From contig NZ_BMNT01000003.1 in the NCBI RefSeq assembly GCF_014646695.1, forward strand, positions 20,926 to 57,910: 36,985 bases of DNA, written 5' to 3'. This DNA comes from Sphaerisporangium melleum. Lineage in GTDB: Bacteria; Actinomycetota; Actinomycetes; Streptosporangiales; Streptosporangiaceae. The stretch's first letter is position 1, and every line of letters starts with the position of its first letter. Shown one piece after another: positions 7,784 through 14,457 of this stretch. A program made the position numbers and the translations under genes. The notes under the pieces were generated by a model. The model was given only the letters and a program-made list of their open reading frames with translations, was not told where the DNA came from and made no database searches.

Positions 7784-8836
7784 ATGGTGAACAACGCGAT
7801 GCAAGACGGCGGTGCGGTGAGCGACAGCGTGAACGGCACCGTCTCGCCTCACCTGACCCGGCTGCTGGTCCGCGCGGGCATCGCGACGGGCCTGGACCGG
7901 TCGTGCCTGGCCGGTGTTCCCGGCCTGGCCGTACTGCACGAGGACGGGATCCGCATCCCGACCGCCACCATCCTGCGGGTCTGGGAACTGGTCGCCGGCC
8001 CGGTGTGGAAGGCGGGCGGCAGTGACAGGATCATGGAACTGTGGCGACCGGGCACGCTGGGCGTGTGGGACTACTTGTTCCCCGTCTCCAGCACCCTCGA
8101 CGACGCGTTCCGCGTGGCCGGCCGCCGCTTCACGGCCATCGCCGACCCCGCCGACCGGCTCCTGGTCACACGTCACGATGGCGGGTTGACGGTCGGTTGG
8201 CAGGGCCCCTACCTGGACTGCCCCGAATATCCGCTGATAGCGGAGTTCGTGCCGTACATGCTGCTCATGGTGGCAAGCTCAGGAGCCGGTCGGCGGCTCA
8301 CGCCGACGCAGGTAGCGCTGCCCCGCCGCCCGTCCACCTCGCCTCAGCGCCTGGCCGAGCTGTACGACACCAGGCGCATCGAGTTCGATGCCGGCCATCC
8401 ATCGATCACGTTCGCCGAGGCGGACATCGACGCTCCCCTGCCGCGCGCCGATCCTGTGCTCGTCGCGATCCTCGACGACCACGCGCACCTGTCCACCGCG
8501 GCCGCCCGTCCGGTGCGGGGCTGGCTCGACCGCTTCCACGCCATCCTCGAGTCCGCGATGGCCGATGGCGCGCCGGGCCTTGACCACGTCGCTCAGCGGC
8601 TGGCGATGAGCCCCCGCACCCTCCAGCGCCGCTTGCGTGAGGAGGGCAGTAGCTGGCGGGAGGAGCTGGAGAAACTCCGGCGGCGACGGGTGGACCGCCT
8701 GCTGCGGGAGACGTCACTCAGCGTGGATTCCATCGCCGCGCGGGTCGGCTTCACCGACTCCCGGGCCCTGAGGCGTGCCATCGGCCGCTGGTACGGTCAC
8801 GGACCGGCCGCCATCCGCGCGAGTGGCCCAACGTAG
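7784..8836 (+). CDS. AraC-family transcriptional regulator with arabinose-binding-like N-domain
   Basis: The protein is 350 residues from the ATG at 7784, chosen for a GGGAGA 10 nt upstream; an ATG at 7775 is an alternative. The N-terminal ~200 residues match the OruR/GbuR-type ligand domain (VWELVAGPVWK, LGVWDYLFPVSSTLDDAF, WQGPYLDCPEYPLIAEF). The C-terminal ~100 residues are an AraC double HTH (LDHVAQRLAMSPRTLQRRLREEG, then IAARVGFTDSRALRRAIGRW). Such regulators usually activate an adjacent catabolic gene. The divergent deacetylase gene, 197 bp away, is the obvious candidate target. The ligand is not predictable. Confidence 0.9.
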   Translation: MVNNAMQDGGAVSDSVNGTVSPHLTRLLVRAGIATGLDRSCLAGVPGLAVLHEDGIRIPTATILRVWELVAGPVWKAGGSDRIMELWRPGTLGVWDYLFPVSSTLDDAFRVAGRRFTAIADPADRLLVTRHDGGLTVGWQGPYLDCPEYPLIAEFVPYMLLMVASSGAGRRLTPTQVALPRRPSTSPQRLAELYDTRRIEFDAGHPSITFAEADIDAPLPRADPVLVAILDDHAHLSTAAARPVRGWLDRFHAILESAMADGAPGLDHVAQRLAMSPRTLQRRLREEGSSWREELEKLRRRRVDRLLRETSLSVDSIAARVGFTDSRALRRAIGRWYGHGPAAIRASGPT

Positions 8837-9004
8837 TCGATTCTGGCCGGGCAACGGCCCAGGCGCTGTCGAGGACGAGCCGGTGAAAGGTCGGTCGGCG
8901 CCCTTGCCCGCAGCGGCGGCGACGTCGCGCCGGGCGCGGGCCGAGCGAGAGGTGCCATGATGGCCTTTCACCGCCGCGGGCGGCGTGCCCGACCTGGGGC
9001 ATGA

Positions 9005-9814
9005 TCAGGTCGAGGGTTCGTAGCCGATGCCGGTCGGCTCGTCTGCGCATCGGCCGGTGTCCTGGTCCGGCGGGGCTGAACGCGAGGGGACGCGCCATCG
9101 GGCCCAGACCGTTTTGCCGACGACGTCGGGCCGGGTGGTGACCCCGCATTCGGCGGCCAGGGCCTCGACGATGGCCAGGCCGCGGCCGTGGACGGCCTCG
9201 ACGCCGAGGTCCAGCCGGCGCGGGTGTCCCGAGCCGTGGTCGGTGACCTCCAGCCGCAGGTCGTCGCCGCGCGCCGACAGGGCGAGCCGTACCGGCGGCG
9301 CGCCGTAGGCCAGCGCGTTGGCCACCAGTTCGCCGGTCGCGAGGATCACGTCGTCCGCCAGTTCCTGGAGCCCCCAGGACAGCAGGGTCTCGTGCACCAT
9401 GCCGCGGGCCTTGCCGGCCATCGACAGATCGTGCGGCAGTTCCCAGTGGACGACACGAGGGTCCGGCGTACTGTCGGGCATGTTCGCTCCTCGGGGTGGA
9501 TGCGGCGTGTGCGGGGACGACGGGGACGAGGCGGCTGCGGTGCGGCCGGACGAGTCGGCCTCGCGCATGAGGGCCCGGAGTTCCTCGATCGTGCGGGACT
9601 GGACGAGCAGCGGCCCGGGTGTCCCCCAGATGGCGACGGCGTAGAAGCAGCGGGCTCCGACCCCGTACCAGACGACCCAGGCCGGTTCCAGTTGGTCGAG
9701 TTGCCGGGCGGCGGCCCGCTTCGCCGGGTCCCACCGCCCCGGCTGGACCTGAGCCACCGGAGTCCCCGGCCGATGCCTGCCACCGCGGCCCGTCCCGCTC
9801 TCACGCGCTGCCAT
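9005..9814 (-). CDS. RsbW/AbaA-OrfA-type ATP-binding regulatory protein with extra N-terminal module
   Basis: The protein has 269 residues from the ATG at 9814, behind GGGAGGTGG. Residues ~115-250 form a GHKL ATPase domain of the anti-sigma/SpoIIAB type: N-box ELVANALAYG (162-171), G1 box TDHGSGHPRRLD (191-202) and VHGRGLAIV (208-216). This family includes anti-sigma-like kinases and the AbaA OrfA proteins of Streptomyces. Residues ~28-86 form a separate small module (WVVWYGVGARCFYAVAIWG, then SRTIEELRALMREA), joined by a Ser/Pro-rich linker. A second start with its own Shine-Dalgarno lies at codon 112. The gene is divergent from an XRE/DUF397 cluster, the usual setting of WhiJ-type systems. 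The partner sigma factor or regulator is unknown. Confidence 0.85.
   Translation of the reverse strand: MAARESGTGRGGRHRPGTPVAQVQPGRWDPAKRAAARQLDQLEPAWVVWYGVGARCFYAVAIWGTPGPLLVQSRTIEELRALMREADSSGRTAAASSPSSPHTPHPPRGANMPDSTPDPRVVHWELPHDLSMAGKARGMVHETLLSWGLQELADDVILATGELVANALAYGAPPVRLALSARGDDLRLEVTDHGSGHPRRLDLGVEAVHGRGLAIVEALAAECGVTTRPDVVGKTVWARWRVPSRSAPPDQDTGRCADEPTGIGYEPST
9479..9492 (-). promoter_or_regulatory. Internal ribosome binding site and ATG within the ATPase gene
   Basis: On the reverse strand GAGGAG (9492-9487) precedes an in-frame ATG (9481) by 5 nt. Starting there gives a 158-residue protein consisting only of the ATPase domain, the usual size of free-standing relatives. The gene may therefore make both long and short forms, or the N-terminal module may be a formerly separate gene now in frame. 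Confidence 0.45.
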
Positions 9815-10174
9815 TCCACCTCCCTGACGGGTACGGCCAAGATCCCCGCCCGGTGGTGTCCCACCGGTGACAAACCCCTAACCGGCCCACCGGCTGACCG
9901 GCCGACGAAATCCCGCTCTCCACTCTCTCGACAGGCATTCTTATCTCCCTTTATCCGGACATGAGAGACGCATTTGACTGCACCTTAGGAGAACTCGTCA
10001 CAGCACAAGCAAGAAGACTCGGCTCGCCGAGCACGCATCTCTGAATCCACTTCACAGAGTGCCTTTGACCGGCTACTTTCTGCACCCGAAGACCCCGCAC
10101 ACAGCCGGACACCGTGTAGCGATTCAGTGCTGCCTGTGCGAAGGAGTAGCGATTACTCATCGAGTGGAGCCGAG
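9815..10174. other. Intergenic region between divergent ATPase and XRE genes
   Basis: This 360-bp gap is noticeably less GC-rich than its surroundings, especially about 9930-10080. It must hold the promoters of both divergent genes. I see paired GTAGCGATT repeats near its right end but no convincing gene; a reverse-strand open frame across 9951-10214 overlaps the XRE start and looks spurious. Confidence 0.6.
10116..10158. promoter_or_regulatory. GTAGCGATT direct repeats upstream of the XRE gene
   Basis: GTAGCGATT occurs at 10116-10124 and 10146-10154, exactly 30 bp apart, about three helical turns. The second copy lies inside an inverted repeat, GAGTA-N5-TACTC (10144-10158). The block ends 16 nt before the XRE start codon. 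It is a natural candidate for an autoregulatory binding site, but binding is inferred. Confidence 0.4.
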
Positions 10175-10996
10175 ATGTCCATTTCCCCCGAACGCGCACC
10201 GGACATGAAGCCACTGATGCTCTTCGGCAGCGAGCTCCGTAAGCATCGGAAAAGAACCGGACTATCTCAGGAGCGATTGGCGCAGATCATTCGATTCAGC
10301 CCCAGCTTGGTGGGCTTCATCGAGAGGGGACAGCGGACGCCCGGCCGCGACTTCGTGCAACGCTGCGACGCCGCTCTCCAGACGGGAGGCGAACTGCTCC
10401 GGCTGTGGAACCGCGTCACGGGCGAAGCCACTCCGGGCTGGTTCCGTAGCTGGCTGGACATCGAACAGGAAGCGCACACGCTGCATACCTGGCAACCGCT
10501 GTACATACCCGGCCTTCTGCAGACCGAGGAATACGCGCGAATCGTCATCCGAGGAGAACCTGGTATCAGTGACGAACAGGTGGAGAAACTGGTGGCGGGG
10601 AGGCTGGAGCGACAGGCGATCTTGACGCGCACCAACGCACCGTTGTTCCGCGCGGTGCTCGACGAGGGCATCCTCCACCGTCCAATCGGCGGCAAGGAGG
10701 TTATGCGCACCCAACTCGCCCGCCTCACGGAAGCGGTCAGGTCACCACGAGTCGGCCTGCAGATCGTGCCGCTGTCCACAGGAGCCACCACAGGACTCCT
10801 CGGCGGATTCGTCATCGCCCAACTCAGTGGAGGTACGGATGCGGTATATATCGACTCCGCGACTCACGGACACGTGACAAATCGGCTAGAAGATGTCAAG
10901 GCCGTACACAGTCGGTACGACGCGATCCGCGCCGAAGCGCTACCCGCACATGTTTCTATCGAGCTGATCAGAGAGGCGGAGAAGACATGGACCTGA
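10175..10996 (+). CDS. XRE-family regulator with DUF5753 domain (WhiJ/Scr1-like)
   Basis: The protein is 273 residues from the ATG at 10175, with GGAG 5 nt upstream. The N-terminal HTH (about residues 15-70) reads FGSELRKHRKRTGLSQERLAQIIRFSPSLVGFIERGQRTP. The rest is the DUF5753 effector domain, with marks such as YIPGLLQTEEYARIVI, LTRTNAPLFRAVLDEGILHRPIGG and LQIVPLSTGA. Such proteins normally act with a small DUF397 partner, and here the first DUF397 gene begins 10 nt before this stop codon. With the divergent RsbW-like ATPase it forms a WhiJ/AbaA-type set, linked in Streptomyces to development and antibiotic control. GC content is lower than in flanking genes. Confidence 0.93.
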   Translation: MSISPERAPDMKPLMLFGSELRKHRKRTGLSQERLAQIIRFSPSLVGFIERGQRTPGRDFVQRCDAALQTGGELLRLWNRVTGEATPGWFRSWLDIEQEAHTLHTWQPLYIPGLLQTEEYARIVIRGEPGISDEQVEKLVAGRLERQAILTRTNAPLFRAVLDEGILHRPIGGKEVMRTQLARLTEAVRSPRVGLQIVPLSTGATTGLLGGFVIAQLSGGTDAVYIDSATHGHVTNRLEDVKAVHSRYDAIRAEALPAHVSIELIREAEKTWT

Positions 10997-11199
10997 GCGA
11001 GGAACTGGCGATCGCGAACTGGCGCAAGGCCAGCAAGAGTGGGTCGAACGGCGGTGACTGCCTGGAAGTGGCTCCGTTGTCCGGGGGGCGGGTCGGGCTG
11101 CGCGACACCGAGGCCCCCGAGAAGGCGCCCTTCGTGGTCAGCGCCGGCGTCTGGGACGCCTTCATCGACGGCGCCAAGAAGGGCGAGTTCGACTTCTAG
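10987..11199 (+). CDS. DUF397 protein, copy 1
   Basis: This 70-residue acidic protein has the DUF397 core: W12-RKASKSGSNGGDCLEVA, GGRVGLRDTEAPEKAPFVVS, and W-DAFIDGAKKGEFDF at the end. DUF397 proteins are partners of XRE/DUF5753 regulators. The ATG at 10987 lies inside the end of the regulator gene, overlapping it by 10 nt in another frame, so translation is probably coupled. Compared with copies 2 and 3, the first 24 residues differ at eight sites, while residues 25-70 match copy 3 at all but one. A strong hairpin follows its stop codon. Confidence 0.93.
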   Translation: MDLSEELAIANWRKASKSGSNGGDCLEVAPLSGGRVGLRDTEAPEKAPFVVSAGVWDAFIDGAKKGEFDF

Positions 11200-11215
11200 C
11201 CTTCAGTACGGCAGA

Positions 11216-11246
11216 GGAAGCCCTCGGCCGCCCACCGAGGGCTTCC
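11216..11246 (+). terminator. Hairpin after DUF397 copy 1
   Basis: A perfect 12-bp stem, GGAAGCCCTCGG with CCGAGGGCTTCC, encloses a 7-nt loop 16 nt after the stop codon. It has the same stem sequence as the hairpin after copy 3, showing that both came from one duplicated unit. It probably limits read-through into copies 2 and 3. Confidence 0.75.
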
Positions 11247-11308
11247 CCCGCATCGGCGGGGCGACAGTCCAGCGCCGCGCAGCCGATGCGCCTACGGCAT
11301 TCCATGAC

Positions 11309-11338
11309 ATGTTGATCAGTGAGGCGGACACGCCATGA
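11309..11338 (+). pseudogene. Relic of an XRE-regulator C-terminus before DUF397 copy 2
   Basis: In frame, this stretch reads MLISEADTP-stop. It aligns with the C-terminus ELIREAEKTWT-stop of the intact regulator, and the DNA GATCAG-GAGGCGGA is shared. The stop overlaps the next start codon (ATGA). It appears to be the tail of the regulator gene carried along when the DUF397 unit was duplicated. The match is short, so this rests on position plus pattern. Confidence 0.6.
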
Positions 11339-11547
11339 ACCTGAACGATGAACTGCGGACCGCGGCCTGGCGTAAGGCCACCAAGAGCGCGTCCAACCAG
11401 GGCAACTGCCTAGAGGTCGCTCTGCTGTCCGGAGGACGGGTCGGACTGCGCGACACCGAAGCCCCCGAGAAGGCACCCTTCGTGGTCAGCGCAAGCGTAT
11501 GGGACGCCTTCATCGACGGCGCCAAGCAAGGCGAGTTCGACTTCTGA
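11335..11547 (+). CDS. DUF397 protein, copy 2
   Basis: This is a 70-residue DUF397 protein differing from copy 3 at only five positions (4, 9, 19, 30, 54). Two differences fall in otherwise conserved spots: Leu30 where copies 1 and 3 have Pro, and Ser54 where they have Gly. That hints at relaxed constraint or specialisation. The ATG overlaps the stop of the relic regulator tail, and GTGAGG lies upstream as a possible ribosome binding site. Unlike copies 1 and 3 it has no hairpin after it, so it is probably co-transcribed with copy 3, 47 nt downstream. Confidence 0.92.
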   Translation: MNLNDELRTAAWRKATKSASNQGNCLEVALLSGGRVGLRDTEAPEKAPFVVSASVWDAFIDGAKQGEFDF

Positions 11548-11571
11548 TCCCGGCACGGTAAGCGACGAGGC

Positions 11572-11598
11572 CTGAGCAGCGAGGGGGACAAGCCATGA
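11572..11598 (+). pseudogene. Second, more decayed relic of a regulator C-terminus before DUF397 copy 3
   Basis: The codons read LSSEGDKP-stop, aligning with LISEADTP-stop before copy 2 and, more distantly, with the regulator's own end. The stop again overlaps the DUF397 start as ATGA. The three upstream tails form a graded series (intact, short relic, shorter relic), consistent with stepwise tandem duplication. Confidence 0.5.
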
Positions 11599-11807
11599 AC
11601 CTGAGTGACGAACTGAGGGCCGCGGCCTGGCGTAAGGCCACTAAGAGCGGCTCCAACCAGGGGAACTGCCTAGAGGTCGCTCCGCTGTCCGGAGGACGGG
11701 TCGGACTGCGCGACACCGAGGCCCCCGAGAAGGCACCCTTCGTGGTCAGCGCCGGCGTCTGGGACGCCTTCATCGACGGCGCCAAGCAAGGCGAGTTCGA
11801 CTTCTAG
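11595..11807 (+). CDS. DUF397 protein, copy 3
   Basis: This is the third 70-residue DUF397 copy, with the intact pattern WRKATKSGSNQGNCLEVAPLSGGRVGLRD and the same FDF terminus. GAGGGGG upstream of the ATG supplies a ribosome binding site. Its 3' flank (CTTCTAGCCTTCAG, then the 12-bp hairpin) matches that of copy 1 rather than copy 2, so copies 1 and 3 share the ancestral unit end. All three probably remain functional because reading frames and core residues are kept. Confidence 0.93.
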   Translation: MNLSDELRAAAWRKATKSGSNQGNCLEVAPLSGGRVGLRDTEAPEKAPFVVSAGVWDAFIDGAKQGEFDF

Positions 11808-11824
11808 CCTTCAGCACAGCACCC

Positions 11825-11854
11825 GGAAGCCCTCGGCCCTCACCGAGGGCTTCC
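11825..11854 (+). terminator. Hairpin after DUF397 copy 3
   Basis: The same 12-bp stem as after copy 1 (GGAAGCCCTCGG/CCGAGGGCTTCC) surrounds a 6-nt loop, followed by a short pyrimidine run. It ends the DUF397 array. Confidence 0.75.
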
Positions 11855-11920
11855 CTTGACGTGCATTGGGCGGGCCGGCGTGTGCGGGAAACCGGCGTGC
11901 GCCGCCAGGGACCGGTCGGG

Positions 11921-11926
11921 TAACGT
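11921..11926 (+). promoter_or_regulatory. TAACGT, candidate -10 element for a leaderless transcript
   Basis: TAACGT fits the actinobacterial TANNNT -10 pattern and ends 7 nt before the ATG at 11934, the spacing expected if transcription starts at that ATG. The -35 region (GTGCGC) is poor, so the call is tentative. Confidence 0.4.
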
Positions 11927-11933
11927 GCGGGGC

Positions 11934-11999
11934 ATGTCGAGCCCTGAGGCAGCCAAGGTGGGGGCTTTCGGTCACGCCGTCAGCTCCCTGAACCACTGA
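11934..11999 (+). CDS. Possible 21-residue leader peptide
   Basis: An ATG-to-TGA frame encodes MSSPEAAKVGAFGH followed by AVSSLNH. It sits 115 nt upstream of a chloramphenicol-type efflux gene and just after a TANNNT -10 element. Chloramphenicol-inducible genes are commonly controlled by ribosome stalling on short leader frames, and chloramphenicol stalls preferentially after Ala, Ser or Thr, which are frequent here. It could instead be a chance frame; no homologue is known to me. Confidence 0.35.
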   Translation: MSSPEAAKVGAFGHAVSSLNH

Positions 12000-12067
12000 G
12001 TTCGAGTTCCTGTCATCCCGCCGCGTTCCGCGGCCGGATACGTGTGCCCGTGGGCGCTGACCGCGGT

Positions 12068-12107
12068 GACGAGACGTCCTCCTCTATTGCTTCTCCTCGT
12101 CTCGGAG
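12068..12107 (+). promoter_or_regulatory. Possible attenuator hairpin reaching the pump's ribosome binding site
   Basis: GACGAG/CTCGTC and the overlapping register CGAGAC/GTCTCG give two alternative stems, and the loop contains CCTCCTC. The GGAG ribosome binding site (12104-12107) directly abuts the 3' arm and could pair with the CTCC in the loop. This would let translation of an upstream leader open or close the start of the pump gene. The structure is read by eye, without a folding energy. Confidence 0.35.
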
Positions 12108-12114
12108 CCCCTCG

Positions 12115-13326
12115 ATGCCTCTTCCGCTGTATCTGCTTGCCCTGGTGGTCTTCGCCATGGGCACCTCGGAATTCATGCTTGCCGGCCTCCTGCCGGACAT
12201 CGCCTCCGATCTCGGCGTAAGCGTCGGGACGGCGGGCACCCTCACCTCGGCCTTCGCGATCGGCATGATCGTCGGAGCCCCGCTCGCGGCCGCCCTCGCC
12301 CGCGACCGGCCCGGACGGAGCAACCTCCTCGGGTTCGTCCTCGTGTTCGCGGCGGCGCATGTCGTGGGCGCCGTCACCACGAGTTTCGTGGTCCTCTTCG
12401 CGACCCGGGTCCTCGCCGCGGTAGCGAATGCGGGATTCCTCGCCGTTGCGTTGACCACTGCCGCCGGGCTGGTGCCACCCGGGAAGAAGGGCCGTGCGCT
12501 GGCCGTCCTGCTGTCCGGTACGACGGTGGCGACGATCGCCGGAGTCCCCGGCGGATCCCTGCTCGGCACGATGCTCGGCTGGCGGGTCACCTTCTGGGCT
12601 GTCGCCGTCCTCTGTCTGCCTGCAACGGTCGGCATCCTCAGGGGAATCCCCACGCGATCAGGGCACTCTGACGAAGCCGAGGGTCCCACGTTGCGGTCGG
12701 AGATCGGGCGGTTCAGGAGTCCGCGGCTGATCCTGGTCATGCTGCTCGGCGCGCTGGTGAACGCGGCGACCTTCGCAAGCTTCACCTTCCTGGCTCCCCT
12801 CGTGACCGGCAGTGCCGGAATGGCCAGGCCCTGGGTCTCCGTCGTGCTCGTGCTCTTCGGAGCCGGGTCGTTCGCCGGTGTCACCTTCGCCGGACGGCTC
12901 TCGGATCAGCGCCCCGGTCTGGTCATCGCGGTCGGCGGCCCACTGCTGGTCATCGGCTGGGCGGCTCTGGCCCTGCTGGCCGAGAACCGGATCGCTCTCC
13001 TCGCACTCGTATTCGTGCAGGGTGCGCTGTCGTTCGCGGTGGGGAGTACGTTGATCACGAGGGTGCTGTATGAGGCGGCCGGGGCTCCCACCATGGCTGG
13101 GGCCTATGCCACGGCGGCACTCAACGTCGGCGCCGCCGTCGGCCCCCTCATCGCCGCGACGGCCCTCGGCACCGTGGGCAACGGCGGGCCGCTGTGGGCA
13201 AGCGGATTCCTCGTTTTGGCTGCATTGCTCGCCGCACTCCCCTTCCGCCATGTGATGGCGTCGCGGGGTGCTCCCGTGGCTCCCGCAGGTGCCGTCTCGT
13301 GTGCCTCGTGTGCCGAAGAGCGGTGA
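12115..13326 (+). CDS. Cmx/CmrA-type chloramphenicol efflux MFS transporter
   Basis: The 403-residue membrane protein has twelve hydrophobic segments. It begins MPLPLYLLALVVFAMGTSEF and continues MLAGLLPDIASDLGVSVGTAGTLTSAFAIGM, very like the Streptomyces lividans chloramphenicol-resistance protein. Other shared blocks are LSGTTVATIAGVPGGSLLG, GALVNAATFASFTFLAP, VLFGAGSFAGVTFAGRLSDQRP and VLYEAAGAPTMAG. The ATG at 12115 has GGAG 7 nt upstream. It probably exports chloramphenicol or related amphenicols by proton antiport; the exact substrate is inferred from family. The upstream region suggests attenuation control. It converges on an XRE gene. Confidence 0.92.
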   Translation: MPLPLYLLALVVFAMGTSEFMLAGLLPDIASDLGVSVGTAGTLTSAFAIGMIVGAPLAAALARDRPGRSNLLGFVLVFAAAHVVGAVTTSFVVLFATRVLAAVANAGFLAVALTTAAGLVPPGKKGRALAVLLSGTTVATIAGVPGGSLLGTMLGWRVTFWAVAVLCLPATVGILRGIPTRSGHSDEAEGPTLRSEIGRFRSPRLILVMLLGALVNAATFASFTFLAPLVTGSAGMARPWVSVVLVLFGAGSFAGVTFAGRLSDQRPGLVIAVGGPLLVIGWAALALLAENRIALLALVFVQGALSFAVGSTLITRVLYEAAGAPTMAGAYATAALNVGAAVGPLIAATALGTVGNGGPLWASGFLVLAALLAALPFRHVMASRGAPVAPAGAVSCASCAEER

Positions 13327-13344
13327 CAACTCATCAAGCACGGG

Positions 13345-13398
13345 GCCGGCACGGTCGGCGGCGACTGCCGTCAGGCGCCCCGTCGTTCTCGTGCCGGC
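13345..13398. terminator. Inverted repeat between converging genes
   Basis: GCCGGCACG (13345-13353) and CGTGCCGGC (13390-13398) pair perfectly over 9 bp around a 36-nt loop that contains smaller repeats. It lies in the short gap between the converging MFS and XRE genes and could terminate both. Confidence 0.45.
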
Positions 13399-13413
13399 GG
13401 CGATCCCGGTGGC

Positions 13414-14319
13414 TCAGAGGTCGGCGAGGATGCGGGTGAGGGTCTTCTTGGTCTCGGAGGCGGGGATGGCGTCGATGCACAGGCGTTCCATGACGGCCTG
13501 GTAGCGGTCGAGGTCATCGCGCTTGTCCAGGTAGATGGCGCTGGTGAGCTGCTCCAGGTAGACCACGTCGGGCAGGTCGCGCTCGGAGAAGCGCAGGATG
13601 CTGAACGGGCCGCCGGCCGCCGCGTGGCCGCCGGCGCTGAACGGCATGACCTGGACGGTGATGTTCGGCGAGGCGATGGCGTCGATCAGGTGCCTGATCT
13701 GGGCGCGCATGACCTCGGCGCCGCCGAGCGGGCGGCGCAGCGCGGCCTCGTCGACGACGGCCCACAGGTGGGGCGGGTTGGTCTTGGTGAGCAGCTTCTG
13801 CCGGGCCATGCGCAGGCCGACCCGCCGCCGCACCTCTTCCTCGCTCGCGTCGGGGTGGCCGAGCAGGACGACGGCGCGCGCGTACTCGCGGCACTGGAGC
13901 AGGCCGGGGATGAACTGCACCTCGTAGCAGCGGATGCGGGTGGCGGCCTCTTCGAGGCCGACGTACGCCTCGAACCAGTTCGGCAGGATGTCGTCGTAGT
14001 TGTGCCACCAGCCGGGACGGTTGGCCTGGGAGACCAGCGACAGCAGGGACTCGCGCTCACGCTCGTCGGTCACGCCGTACAGGGTGAGCAGGTCGGCGAC
14101 GTCGCGGGGCCGGAAGCTGACCCGGCCGAGCTCCATTCGGCTGATCTTGGAGTGCGAGGCCCGGATCGCGTGGCCGGCGGCCTCAAGGGTGATGCCACGG
14201 GTCTCTCGCAGGCGGCGGAGCTGAGAGCCCAGCAAGATGCGCAGGACGGTGGAGCTGCCCCGTTCCCGAGCCATCAGGTTGAGCGGGGTCTCCTCCCCCT
14301 TGGCTCGGGCTGTGATCAT
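13414..14319 (-). CDS. XRE-family regulator with DUF5753 domain, second system
   Basis: The protein is 301 residues from the ATG at 14319, with AAGGA 5 nt upstream. The HTH lies at about residues 30-75 (LGSQLRRLRETRGITLEAAGHAIRASHSKISRMELGRVSF). DUF5753 follows with QFIPGLLQCREYARAVV, LTKTNPPHLWAVVDEAALRRPLGG and VQVMPFSAGGHAAAGGPFSILRF. It differs clearly in sequence from the regulator at 10175, so the two are not recent duplicates. Its likely DUF397 partner lies 138 nt upstream on the same strand, the reverse of the order in the first system. Confidence 0.93.
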   Translation of the reverse strand: MITARAKGEETPLNLMARERGSSTVLRILLGSQLRRLRETRGITLEAAGHAIRASHSKISRMELGRVSFRPRDVADLLTLYGVTDERERESLLSLVSQANRPGWWHNYDDILPNWFEAYVGLEEAATRIRCYEVQFIPGLLQCREYARAVVLLGHPDASEEEVRRRVGLRMARQKLLTKTNPPHLWAVVDEAALRRPLGGAEVMRAQIRHLIDAIASPNITVQVMPFSAGGHAAAGGPFSILRFSERDLPDVVYLEQLTSAIYLDKRDDLDRYQAVMERLCIDAIPASETKKTLTRILADL

Positions 14320-14457
14320 GGCCAGTCCTTAGAACAGCGGTCTACTCACATCTCGCGTCACAGAGAAGTTCACGATACCCCTGTTGTTCCAATCCGGATA
14401 TACCCCAACATCACCCTTAGGCTACGATTTCCCACCCTCCGTAACCTGGGCAAACGA

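Larger units (their letters stand above)
11808..12114 (+). other. Leader region upstream of the chloramphenicol-type pump
   Basis: This 307-nt gap holds the array's terminator, a possible leaderless 21-codon open frame (11934-11999), a small GCCGCG/CGCGGC hairpin (12020-12034) and an inverted repeat reaching the ribosome binding site (12068-12107). I see nothing else in it. Confidence 0.55.

Noticed and set aside
9951-10214. Reverse-strand 87-codon frame between ATPase and XRE genes
   Set aside because: It overlaps the XRE start, has no convincing ribosome binding site and no family signature.
11991-12025. TTCGAGTT-containing stretch resembling a tRNA T-arm, ending near CCCGCC
   Set aside because: The presumed T-stem does not pair well (only two or three of five positions), and no acceptor, D-arm or anticodon stem can be found upstream.
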